Source of the DNA: Mactra quadrangularis
Taxonomy: Eukaryota; Mollusca; Bivalvia; Venerida; Mactridae
DNA: 64,000 bases
Direction: 5' to 3'
NCBI GenBank assembly: GCA_025267735.1
Contig: CM046296.1
Span: 21,044,464 to 21,108,463 of the forward strand
The translations under genes were made by a program, and so were the position numbers. Numbering within the stretch: the first letter of the stretch is position 1; the number at the start of each line of letters is the position of its first letter. Below the pieces are notes generated by a model. That model searched no databases, was not told where the DNA came from, and saw nothing but the letters and a program-made list of their open reading frames with translations. Positions 37,301 through 51,000 of the stretch are shown one piece after another.

Positions 37301-39041
37301 ATGTAACAACTTGAGCTCCTCATGACAAGTTTGCCAGAATTGTGTTGTCACCTCTTGCTTTAAAATATTGATTTGGTTTAAAACCATTATTTACTTGCTT
37401 TAAACACACTGGTTTAAAGGTCTTGAGTCAAAAAGTACCGGATTCACTAATAAAGTAAGCAAACAGTTAGGCACTTGTATTCATTGAACTTTCAAATAAA
37501 TTGAGTCCCTTCTGAGCAGTTGAAATCACACGAGATGGCATTTAAGCAAATAATTTTTATGTATATTTCTGACCATTTTCATAAGTTGATATAACATTTG
37601 ATGGGCAGTAAACCTAATCTCTTTCAAACAATAAGAGGCAATCACATTGAGGAGTTTATAAGCAAACATATCAAGTAAGAGTTTTAAACCTCATATAAAA
37701 TATCAGCAGACAAACAATTAGGGCATGTTCCACAAGGCAATCGCTAGCTAGCACTTTTTGAAAGCAATTTTTTGTAGCATAAGTGGTCTATGGAACGGTT
37801 TGCTTCAAGCCAGCAAATCCAAGATGGCGACTTTCTCAAACAAAAAGTTCAGAATTGTTACAAAGGAAAATATTCAAATCAATTATCACTATGATTATTC
37901 TATTTAGCCGCTTTGATGAAAAAAATATCAGTATTCTTCGAAAATAAACACATTCCCACAGGGGGCAGCCATTTTGAAAAGCAGATATGTTCAGAATGTT
38001 ATGGCTACTATGAAAAAACTTGCTACATATCGCTAGCTAGCGATTCAAAGTGCTCACCTTGCAGAACGTGCCCTTAGAGACATAAAAACTGATATTTCAG
38101 TTTGGTGAAATAACATTCATTCCTTTTCTTAAATGATAAAAAGTTTAAGAAATAAACAGCAGATATTCGAAAGTAAGTTTTTACATAAATTCTTCTATGA
38201 AACTATTTACACATATTATATAGAACAGTTAAAATTTACATTAATCTAAGTTAATATCTGCTACATGGGACTGGTCTAAAGTACTGACCACAATCCATCC
38301 ATCCTTCATTAATTTATTTCTTTTATCCTTGGTGTTCTCATAATGTCATATTGATGTTGTTTTTAAAATTAAAACCATTATGTTAAACTATTTTTTATGA
38401 TTATAATTGAAAAAAAAATTATTTTGAAAAATTAAAACTACTTTTTTTACCTCAATATTAAGAGTCATACAATTAAAAAAAATATTCAAAAATATGCAAA
38501 ATCATTCGTTTGTAATTTCTTTCATATTTTATAATAGTTGTTTACTAAAAATTTTAAGAAAGAAAATTTCTCTGACTTTTTTTAGAATAAAATAGACCAA
38601 TAAACTGAAGGACAGATTAGCATAAAACCAGTTCAATGTTCTGGCTAGGTCTGCATAAAGAAAAATCAAATTCAAAAACCTTGAAAAAAATGTCTATATC
38701 ATACACCTTTCTCGACTTTGCTCTCTTAATATTTTTAAAAAAAAATTGCAGTATTTCTTAAAAACACCAAATGCCACAATGCATCAATTCAATAATACTC
38801 TAATAAATGATTACTTGGCTTTCAAGTATTATTTTCAAATAAAAAGAAGCTTTTCATATATTAAAAGTAGAAGAAAAAAAACAAGACTTTTTATATTCAA
38901 TTATTGAATTTATAAATTGTGAGATCTTAATAGACAGTCATACAATAGAATGTATCAAATATGACTGGATTGCTTTTAGTTTAAAACCTCTTCTATTCAT
39001 CACAATTTACTTCAAATCTCGTCCTCGTCCCCTTTATTTAT
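34350..39041 (-). other. Probable long 3' UTR of gene 2 plus intergenic DNA
   Basis: No host coding exon is recognised. The stretch is very AT-rich. AATAAA hexamers on the minus strand occur directly at the gene 2 stop codon (39033-39042, two overlapping) and again at 36252-36257 and 35006-35011. Transcript ends anywhere from ~39.0 kb to ~35.0 kb are therefore possible. A MITE interrupts it at 37721-38073. Confidence 0.45.
37721..38073. mobile_element. 353-bp PIF/Harbinger-like MITE with TTA duplication
   Basis: The left end GGGCATGTTCCACAAGGCA and right end CTTGCAGAACGTGCCC are inverted. ATCGCTAGCTAGC words lie in both arms. TTA flanks each side (37718-37720 and 38074-38076), the target preferred by PIF/Harbinger transposases. 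No coding capacity. It sits in the putative gene 2 3' UTR/intergenic stretch, so transcripts ending distally would contain it. Confidence 0.88.
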
Positions 39042-42000
39042 TTAAGTTCTTCTGTGACGAACATCTTTATGATCAACAGTGTTATCACTGAAAAAAGAAA
39101 ATAATTACATTATCAATGCCTTGAAGAATTTTCTAAGAGTTTGATTATTAGTCTATTAGTACAGAGCAGTAAGGATAGAGTTTCTTGATCAAGAAAACAA
39201 GGTGGGTTTTGGGTGTGATTCAAACTAACACAGATTAAACTATCCAATGATTACCTAACAAAGTTGTAATCACAAGGTAACACCAGCTTCATATTTAAGT
39301 TGTCTTAACTGGCCAAGTTCTTATTTCACAGACTGTTATACAAAATTGAAGAAATAAATTTACACTACCCAGATCTGTAGCACAGTTGGTAGTGTGCCAG
39401 AATTTGGAATCTTGCGTTCCGAAGGGGTAATGGGTTCCAATCCAACCCGGGACAGTTATACCCTTCCATGAAAATTAGACAATTATGTCAATTTTCCTCC
39501 ATTAATAAAGTACAGGTATATGGTGATGTTTCCAGCCTTGTGGAAGGGTAGGTGAGTACTATTTATAGAGAAGGGTCTAGGAAAGTTAAGTGTGCTGACC
39601 TCGGTATAATAACCCCAATTGAGTTGACATGGCCTTATATCAAGTATAAAAAAGATCTTACGTATTGTTGTCTACGGCATCTTCTTCCTCAGCTAACTTC
39701 CTACCACGTCTCTTCTCATAGACCAGAATGATGGCACATAATACAATTACTTCAGCTACTATACCAAGGAATGGCCAGAGTGCAGCAAGTTTATCTGTAA
39801 TATTAAAATAAATATTTCATCATATTTTGAATACAAGATAAGGATTCCAAGGCATAATTATTTGAGCTCAAACTAACTCAAATAATTTATGTAATAAAAG
39901 TTAATATGATAAAGACTTTTGGCCATCAGCCCTAGCAAATACAGCAACTCAAGTTATCTTGGATACCCCTCACTATCAATGGACTAGCCCACAATTAACA
40001 AAAACTACTTACATTATTTACACTATTTACATTAATCAAGGCCTTGTAATATCATAAACATCAACTTACCTTTAACTCTAACAGTCATTGTCTGGGTAGC
40101 ATTTTTAGGATCAAATTCATTTTGAGCCAGACAAGTATAGTCACCCTCATCTTCATCTTCCAATGAATAAATAATCAGTTTTCCTTTAGTACCGGTACCT
40201 TCATAGTCCACCACATGTATTCTTGTGGTCTGATTCAATGTATTACCATCCTTTAACCAGGACACAGTTGGTATAGGATAACCAGTAACTTTACATTTCA
40301 ACTCTAACTTATCACCTTGTACCATGTTCTTATTGTTGTCAGCTTCATCAATCTTAGGTCCAGCTGTAATGTACCATAAATATCATAAAGACTATCTCAT
40401 TTTTTGTAATAACTTATTAATTAATTAAAAGAAAATAGAAGTAGATTGAGAACTAAACTCGCTCATAGGAAGCATAAGTTCATAACATTTTACAGCATTA
40501 GATTCAAAGAATGACATTGGAATTACCTCAACCATAGTGCTAAGGGTAACAACAAAACAGAAATTTCAAGCATTGAATTGCCATAGTGTATGATAATAGA
40601 GCATTGAGAAGTGTGCTATAATGAGTTAACTAATATGTGGCTCCTTCAAAACACCGAGTTAATATCAGGTCAACATCAAAGTGAAATAGGATGGTGTTGT
40701 AAAATGTATATCTTTAATACAGAATGAGAAAATGAAGGCTGTGACAGATTTTATCAATTCAGGAATGCTTAGAACTTACCATTGAGAGCACATGGTTTTG
40801 GTGTGATCGTATGTTTTTCAACTTCCGATGTTGGGAAGAAAATGATGGAACATTGGTATTCACCCATATCAGCTCGAACTGAAATATAGTTTTTTTAGAT
40901 ACATATTTTAAATATCTTTTTAACATGAAGACAATTTGGCTCCTTATAACTATATTTAGAATGGACAAAAATGGCCACAATGGGGACACACAAACAAAAT
41001 CATTATTATGTTGTTAAACTATAAACTTTAACTTTTTGAAACCTTGATTCTTTTTGGACTTCATGGCTTAGCAAGTAAGGAGTTAAATGAAATCATGTTA
41101 CAGGTTCATACACCATGAGTTACCAAGATAAATAGTTCTTTGTTTTTTTTCTTATCTTAACATTATTGAAAAATACTCATAAAAGGGGTTTGCTTGCCAA
41201 AGACAAGAATTAAACCTGGGTCATAAGCTTCAATTTCTGCCATAATAACTACTGTACAACAGCAGTGGGTGCTGAAAGAAAAACTATAGGTATCATCTAA
41301 ACGTACCTGGCGAGTTGATTACCAATGTACCATTGTTAAACATCTCGTATTTGTCTCCTTCTTCAAGTTGCATACCATCATGTTCCCAGGTAAAGTTTCT
41401 TTCAATTGCTGCATTAACACCAATAATTTCACATTGTAAAGATACTGGTGGTAAAGTCTCACCCCTCTTAACTACTGGGAGGTTAGCATTGTTGTTCTTT
41501 ACTGAAATACATTTACAAAATACACATGTATCGTTGATGAAGTATACAAAATACACATGTATTGGTGATGATGTAAACAAAATACATATGTATTGTTGAT
41601 GATGTATACAAAATACACATGTATTGGTGATGATGTATACAAAATACACATGTATCGTTGATGATGTATACAAAATACACATGTATCATGATGATGTATA
41701 CAAAATACACATGTATTGGTGATGATGTATACAAAATACACATGTATCATTGATGATGTATACAAAATACACATATATTGGTGATGATGTATACAAAATA
41801 CACATGTATTGGTGATGATGTATACAAAATACACATGTATCGTTGATGATGTATACAAAATACACATGTATTGGTGAGGATGTATACAAAATACACATGT
41901 ATTGGTGATGATGTATGCAAAATACACATATATTGGTGATGTTGTATACAAAATACACATGTATTGGTGATGATGTATACAAAATACACATATATTGTTG

Positions 42001-45000
42001 ATGATGTATACAAAATACACATGTATCGTTGATGATGTATACAAAATACACATATATTGTTGATGATGTATACAAAACACACATACTTATAATCAAAATA
42101 TAATTAAGATATACACCATATACACTGATATAAATTTATGTATCATACTAGTAAGTTATCAACATTAACTAATCTTTAAACAAACATATGCATAAAATAA
42201 AATCATTCAAAGTAAAAACTAACACTTTCTCAAGTTAAAAACATTCCGAATATCAGGACCAGTCCAATATAACTATTACAGAAATGGATACAGAAAAATT
42301 CTACCAAGAGGATGCAATACAACATAAATATACTTTTTATTCACTATAACAGACAAAATTATAATGGAAGACCTAATTTCACTAACCCCTTATGTTCCAA
42401 CAGTCGACAAACATGAACAAACAAGAATTTCTAACTCATATTGTACGATTATATTGAACTGTCTGATTGCATAAATAAAACATCACAATAACACAGTATA
42501 TTTAATGCTCGGATATTGTTGGTAGTTCACTTAGAGCTCATAACACAGATGTAGTATATTTGATTTGTAATGAGTATCCCAGTTAGTGTGGCCGAGTGGT
42601 AAAACGGTCTTTGTGCAAACCTTTTTGTCGTGGGTTCGAATCTCGATAGAAATGCCTTTTTATATTTTTTCCTGCTTTTATCATTGTAGGATTGTGCAAA
42701 ACACAATAAAGTTTCAAAGTACATTTTAATAAATTATAAATTTTGTTGATTCCCTTTCATTAGCAGAACTGACACTGCCTGTGAAACTGAATTATTTTTT
42801 AAATTAGTAGTTTTATAGTGTTTTATTTCTATTTCCAAAAGATACTGAAAAAAACAAAAACTTTTTTTAGAAAATAAAAAACATGTCAACAATGCGAAAA
42901 AAAAATGGCATCTTAAGATTCAAACTAGCACCCGGCATATAAAAAAGTAGATGTTCTGTAGCCTTTCACTTTAACCGCACGACTATTCAGCATGTGAGAT
43001 ATTGACACTAAATTAACTTACCCACTGTATCTTAAGTGCAAAATTCTATAAATAGAGCGCGGAAATAATACAGTGTGCGATAACCGTGTAATTATACAAT
43101 CGGACAGTTCAATAAAATCGTACAATAACACACTAGTACATGAGACCTTCAGATACATATCAGATAAACAATGATTTTTATCATCAAAGACAACAATGGT
43201 TGGTTCCCTACATGTGAGTAGATGTATATCAAAGATTTTATCATATCAAGGAACCAGCAGAGATGTTATCTATAATTATATCAATATGTGAAGTTCTTAA
43301 TGAAACTACTCTGCTGCAGCCATCTTCACAGTACACTTGCAGGCCTGGGACAAGTGAAAAGTTTATTTTGGGCTAGTAAAGTTTCCTACTTTTTATACTC
43401 AAGACTAGTTGAACATTTGGTTCATTACTATAATACATAATAAAATTTTTTACTCAAGTAAGTGCTTGTCAAAATAATGGTTGAGGACTGTCATAGTCAA
43501 TTCTAAAACAAGTTGAGAAGGGGGAGTGAATCATTTTAAACAAGCTAAGAAGAAGAAATATCTTTTGTACATAAACAACTAGACATTTTCAGTCAGGTTC
43601 TAGCCAGAGTCTGCACATAGTGCATCATTATAGCAAGTCAAACTTGATAGAAAACAAGCAGGTTTGTTAGTCTGGATTGAACTGCACACCATCACAGAAA
43701 ACTAATACTGTATGAAATAAGTCAGTAAAATCATCTGAGAAAAGTCTATACCACAAATGACAGAATATATCTCATTTAACTAGTTTATTGATCATTTAAA
43801 AGTTCTCTTTTATACAATTACATTTCAACTTTTTTTATATATCTGACATCAGCATATTGATTATGAAAGGATTTAGTCTATATAGCATTCTAAACACCAT
43901 TTAGATGATAAAATATATTGGGCAAAGCTTTATATAAAAGTATTTCAATAACACTATTCAGGCATATTTTAACTAATTTCAAATAATGTTTTAATGCTCT
44001 TGACATTTATTGTAAATTTTAAATACAAAACCATGAACTAGAAAAAACTGCTCTATTGCGAGAATGGCCATTTGAAGAGCTTTCACTCGAGATTTTTACT
44101 TTACTGGTTCAGCTCAGCCTTCTACAATGAGATTAAAACTTTCTTTATAGGGAGAAAATTCTCAACAGTCAATATGCAGTGGTCAGAAATGAAACCCAAT
44201 CAAACACTCTAGTTTAAAGCGAGACTATTAAACCATTGGACAATGATGAGAACAACAGGAACCAAGTTACTCACAGTCAAAACAAATTTATGAGTCAATA
44301 AAAATCATGCTGAAATAGCATCATATTGAGCCAAAGTTTAGAGACTATGCCCCAGATTTATGATAAAACTTTCAACATAAAATTTAATAATTCAAAAATA
44401 ATTCATAACAGCTAGTCCCTCTACTATAAATATGTAATATCTAGTCCCCACATGTAACACTCTAAACTGATACATGTAAGAAGATAGTGTCAACCTACTG
44501 ATAAACTGATGTAACTTCTATATAATACATTTAATATGGGTCAGAGCAAAACTAGTCTACATCTTTCTTTAGTAGCATTCAGTCAGCCTAGTTTTGTGCG
44601 GACCCTTGGATATAAATGTATTATATATTTTAATATATTCTTAAGCATGCCATCCTAACTAAGTAAGGACTACAAACTTATAAATCAGAAGAAACACTTA
44701 ACATCAACTTTTGTTCTTACATTTGTATTGTGACTGCTGTGCATACGTACATAGATTGGACACTACAGTCGTAAGAAATTGATGTGAATCTTATACAATT
44801 TAAATAAAAAATAAGTAAATATGGCTAGTCACAATATGAAACCGTAATTGGACTGATGAGGCATGAGAACACAGTTACTGAGTAGTAGCAGCTTTTAAGT
44901 TAAATCAAAAGTATGACCGAGAGTCAATTGCTGTTGTAGAACCATGAGTGATAGGTCAATATTTTTCCTTATCCACAAATCATAGGTTCAAAAGAATTTA

Positions 45001-48000
45001 AAAAGAAAGGAAAGTGTTATTTTTAAGGTCTCTAAAATTCTGAATTTGTAACTAGGTCAAACAATCAGGGATGACCATAATTAAAAAGTTGTAAGTGACA
45101 TGTTCAAGGAGGTTTTACTGTTGACAAATAAATTAAAGTTGAATAAGGTTATCTTTCTAAATGAGGTCTATGTTTAGGTAATAAAACATGGAGTAAATTA
45201 ATTCTAATACATATGAGTCCTTTAAAACTTTCAAAGAACTATTTTGTTTCAAACCGTATAAATAATTTAATAGAGACCTCAAATTGAAAATCCTTGATAT
45301 AAATATTATCATAGGTAGCAATTTAGATCTGTACAGTTCACGACCTAATATTCTGATGGTCATTTACCTTCATGTAAGTTACAGATATCTAACCAAGAAG
45401 GTCAATGAACAGTACATGTAGTCGCAGAAACATTTTACTAAAAATAAAGAATTAGACAGAACTGATAACAGGACACTGTAAGGTAAAAAAATTACATAAA
45501 TTTTAATGAGATAGAGCCAACTTTTAGAGGGAAGATAAAAAATGCCATTTTAAAAATAAATTGCACTTCTATGTATTTTCTTAGTAATTTTCTAGTACAT
45601 GAAACATGTCAAATAGCTGAATGTCTGAATTTGTACATTTGTCTTAAAAGGAGGGAGATACAATGCTTTGCAAACATTTGTGAATCTTTTTTACACAGTT
45701 CATGGTAGTCAAAGACAATGGTTGAAAGATCAAAACTAAAACAGAGGCAGTTGTACAGACCTCCTGTGCCTAACTGGATGAACAAATTTTACATTTGAAG
45801 CTACTTTATGAAGCATTGCTGTCCTGAATTAAAAAATAAATAAATCTATGAAGATATACAGAAGTAGATTGAAAATGCTATTTAAAGATTAATCTTTTTT
45901 AGCCCCCCCCCCCCCACCCACTTTGTCAGAGTCTCAATAAAACTAACCCACAAAATCAAGACATATACACTAATATACAAGACCCTGATTCATACAATAA
46001 ATATATATGTTTGACAGTTAATCAATTTTTATCTGAAAGAACTGACTCTGATCAAGGCACAATCAAACTATTACTAGAGATATCAGCTCAGTCCATAGAA
46101 CATCCTACTTGCAAGTAAAACATGGTATTGTACTTGGGTTCTCTCCTAAAAGTCAATGAGCAGTCATGAATACAAACTATTCAAACACAATGATCTCAGC
46201 ATACTGGAATTTTATTGACCTACAAGTTATTGGCAACACAGACAATGTTTATTATTTTATAATATGAAAGTTTCAACAATTTATAATATTCATACAACAT
46301 TACAATAGATTTAAAGTGCTCTTGTACTCAGTATATCTTAAAGTATTCATGTAAAATCTCAACCACCGATTTCTAACATAATATGAAAATACAAAACCTA
46401 GCTATATGAAATGATTTCCCTGAATACATGTAGAATAATTATATAGTTATGTTTACTTCATCAATAACATCATGTTTACAAGACAAAGGTTCTCAAGTTC
46501 AAGTACACTTGCACTATGTACTTCAGTCATTGTCCTTAGACTGGTTCTGATGGTGACTCATCCTGTCATTTGTCTCCCTTCGTAAAAAAAACTTTGCCCT
46601 GGGTACAAGAGGACACTCAGTTAAAACATGCACATGACTAATGTATCATGTGCCAATATGGTACCCCTGCCTTTATATAAGAACTTGAATAATAATCAAT
46701 ATACCGGTATGTGAATTGAATTGTGCTCGATTCTTGTAATGCCCTAATGTTTACATATAATAATTAAATTGAGTTTATAATACATTGTATTTTTAACCCT
46801 TGATCATTTCCTACTCAGTTCCTTACCAGAATAAGGAAATGATAAAACTTATGATACTAAAAGCTGAACTTTGTTTGTTTGTTGGGTTTAACGCTGTAGC
46901 AACACATTGTATAGATCATGTAATGGCGGTCAGTCAACCTACTCACTCCTCCTGGAAAGGCTAAATCTCTGGATTCAGCAGTTAACCAACTACTAAGCGC
47001 ATACTTTTGTCAGTGACTGACAACTGCCCTACATAATTAAAAATCATTGGTAAGAGGGAGAATGGCTGCAGAAATAATTTGATGACCAAGCTCCATGAAA
47101 GTATGCTCAGGGAATTGAACCCAGGACCCCTCAATCAGTAGACTTGCCCGCTACCAACTGAGCTGTAAATGTACAACAACTAAGAATGGACCAGTTTGCG
47201 GCAACTAATTTAAACCAAAAACTAAGTTTTAACCTCCCATATTAATATAATCATGATGCATCAATTGACAAGAAGTTCAACCAGCAAACAAATATCAAAA
47301 TATATGTATGATGAAAGTTATGGTAGCAAATATAATTCAGTTATTAATAGAACAGATTTAATGTAAAATAACGTCTCAAGGATTATTACTTATATTATAA
47401 AAATAATAATATCAAGCAATTACAAGTCAAGTATTAAATAGGTAAATAAAAGAATAAAGTTTAACAACATAATATTATATAATATTAATATCATAAACTA
47501 TGCCTCTAGCAAACTAAATTTATTGTGTATCCAGTCTATTTTGAAGTTCTATGATTCAATATTTAATATATATAAGGCCATATTTAAGGAATTTGACAAA
47601 ATAATGGTAAATAATAAAATAACTTGTGAAATGATAATACTCAGGCCAAAGGCCTTAAATGAAACAAACACTTAAAAGTAAAAACAATTTTTAGCACACT
47701 GTCAGCATTCCCTTAGTGGATTGAGTAGCCAAGGGCCTTGAAACTCACTTTTTACTAACACCACATGCATGGCCATATAAATACTAAAATAGTCAGTGTT
47801 GACTGATATCAATTAATAGCAAAGAAATAGAGTTATATATTTGTATTCAAATCAATCTCCGTAAACAGAGATCCTGTTCTACTCGCGTTGTCGTACTGGA
47901 TCTCTACTTAGTCAATGCAAGGTCACGTCGAGATGAACTTTGTGTAGACCAATCAATGCATAGCTTTCATCTAGACGAAAATACTATTAATCACATTTTG

Positions 48001-51000
48001 ATTTCGTAATTTCTATTTTTAGACCAATGTTTGCATGCAAATTTAACAGCGGTATTATTCACAGTCTGCAATTGGGTGGCTCATTTCAAATTGCGTGACG
48101 TAGACGATGTAAACAAGTTACGTATCATAACAATTTCGTCATGAATATTATGATGAGAAAAGGTCACCTGAACGTGACCTTCGTTTGGAAAACGCCAGAT
48201 CTAAATTAGCGAGTATGCGAGCGGTAAAATGTTAGATCGGGTTTTAATCAGATTGTATTCAAATTTTAATACTATTTAAAACACTTTTATCATGAAGCAT
48301 ATAATTTTATCTCATTCTATACAATATAAAGAGGAACAAACATTTAAAATTTGTATTGAGCAGTATCAAAAGAAAAGAAGTTAATAAACAATCAGAAAAA
48401 TATATTAGCTATGTGTTGGTAGTGTTTTTAAATTCAATATACTATTGAGCAGTATCTTATTTCTATGTCATGATCAACTGAGATTATTAAAGCACAGAAA
48501 TGTATTTCAAAAACAATCTTTATGCTAAGGTCATTAAAATATGAGACCAGAACAATGATTTAAGTTGAATTTTGATTTTTATGTAGCATAACATTGTAGT
48601 TATAGTTTTATATACTCTAAAGTTGTCAACATGAGTAACAATTTAACATAATACAAACATGTACAGGATGCAAATATAGTTAGATATTGTAAGTCAGTAT
48701 ATAACTATCAAGTTGGCATACTGCCAATATATATGTATAATAAAACTAGTGACTATAAACAGTCAATATTATGTATTGTCACACTATAGCATGATCATGC
48801 ATAATTTATACAAAATTGAACTTTAATTAAGCCTGGTATAATACTGTTATGTTTGTAAGTATGTGGACAGTATATATATAGCCTCTTCATGTAATAACAC
48901 AGTTCATTATCACACATGCTATTCTATGCTTTGCCACCTTATTTGACAGAGCTACAATCAAAGGTGCTTTCTTAATTAAAATTCTCATTACAGAAAACAT
49001 TTATTTTTCTAAAAAAAATCTATATTTTCATTTTAAATTCACTATTTTTACATTTTTCAAACAAGCAATTTTAGCAAAAATTCTTTCCAAAATGAACAAG
49101 CTCTTGCTACAATAGAAAGTCTAGATATCATGATGTGCAGTAGTCCAAAAAATGTTTACATAAATTTATATGCAAATCAAGAGCAGTAACTGAGCACTAG
49201 CCAAATTTATGTTTTAACTTCAATAGTCAAAGACTGAACTAGCCCAACAATATCAATAAGTAATTTTTACTAGCACTAATCAATTTCTACTAGCCCTAGG
49301 CTTCAGTCTAGTAGGTTAAGACAATGAATTCAGAGTAAAAAAATGTAAAAATTCTACCTTTAATGATGTAAATAGTTATAGAAGAAAGTCTTTTCTGATC
49401 GTATGTCTGACAGGTATAGGTACCACTATCAACAAGTTCTGTAGAGTTGATGGTTAAAGTGGTGTTACTGATACTTCTACTGTCCTCAAACTTCTTCGTT
49501 AATTTAGTCTAAAAATAGCATAGTAAATCTATTAACTATAAGATGTAGAGAGCTACAATGATCACAAGTCTCATACTGGTTCCAGTTTGTGTCAATGCAA
49601 TCGTGATTCACCCAATGCAGGCAATCAAACACTTGATTTTTTGTTGATTTAAACATGTTTATTGTAGTTCAGTTTATATTTATATATCACTGATCACTAT
49701 TTAAATTCATAAGATATATTTGAAGATCCACATGGAAGACAGTGTATCCTCTTTAAGGAAACTTGTAGTTATCATTTTACTAAATGATTCTCCGAAAGAT
49801 TCTTCAATTATGATATTATTGACCTTAACTGGGTTATGTCACAGGTGAGAAAAACATGCAGCCTGATTGGAACTCAAATCTGGGTCCCCTTGCTTATAGT
49901 GCTCTCCCAACTGAGCTATACCCAACAGCATATTTCAATATGTATTGCGATATATTGGGAGTTTAGAACATAAGCTTTTTTCAGCACCCATGCTTGTATT
50001 TTACTGACAATATGAAGATTCAACACAATTATAGTTATTATACATTGTGAAAGCTTTATTTAAGCTATTGCAAACATTTAAGACTCAACTTTTGGCCAGT
50101 GAAGTAGGTATTATAACTGGCCTTTCTAGTACTGTCCCGCTTTAAGTTTAAGCGGTACGGTGTGCAGACGATTCAAGTCCTGGGTGATGCCAGTGAAGAT
50201 GAGACATTGTCTCACTTGAATATTTTAAGGTAAGTTACATTTGTAACACACAGCAAGTCTTTCTGTTATTTTCCCCATCTTTACTTCTTTGTGTAAGCCA
50301 AAATGCCTCCAAACATCAGACTTTTCCTTGGGTTTTCACTACGATGAAGTCACCCATGATTGTTAACGTTTCTGGATTGAATAAAAAAGGGGTGCAGTCT
50401 AAAAGGCGGACAAAATAAAATATCAATGATGCCAACTAAATTTTACGAAAACATATTCTTTTTGTATCTAACTCAATGCAAATTCATAAAAAATATTCAT
50501 CAGATTCAACCTCCCTACCTAATGTTAAAAAAAGGTTCGAGTATGCACTATTAGTCTATTAGATTAAGATAAAAAATATAGCGATATATTGCGGGACTGT
50601 ACCTGTATGTTTTGTGTTTGACACGTATTGCAATATACCAGTATACCGGTATTATTGCGCATCCCTAGTAAGTACCATGACACATATCATAATATATATC
50701 ATACTTACATTATATCTATCAGTGTCTGTTATTGGAGCACCATCCTTCAAGAACCTGACTTTGTCTTCAGTCTGTCCCATATAAGTATGTATACAGTTTA
50801 ACTGTAAATTATCACCTTCCAGTTTCAGTAAGATTGTCCTTTCTGGTTTGATAACCAAACCTTCCGCTGTAAAGAATTGATGTATAATTGTAGCAAAGGT
50901 ATTATACCACACTTGTACTCCCTTGCCTTCAAGTTAGCTTTTATGGTGACGTGGTAGAGTGTCCACTTACGACTCGAGAGGTTGTGGATTCGAATCTCAG

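Noticed and set aside
41499..42096. Long overlapping minus-strand open frames (up to 193 codons) with a 31-residue repeat
   Set aside because: They are produced by the stop-free 31-bp minisatellite in all three frames; no start context or domain supports a gene.
42583..42655. Functional tRNA-Leu/Ser gene
   Set aside because: The acceptor arm does not pair and no terminator T-run directly follows; a SINE head or pseudogene is more likely.
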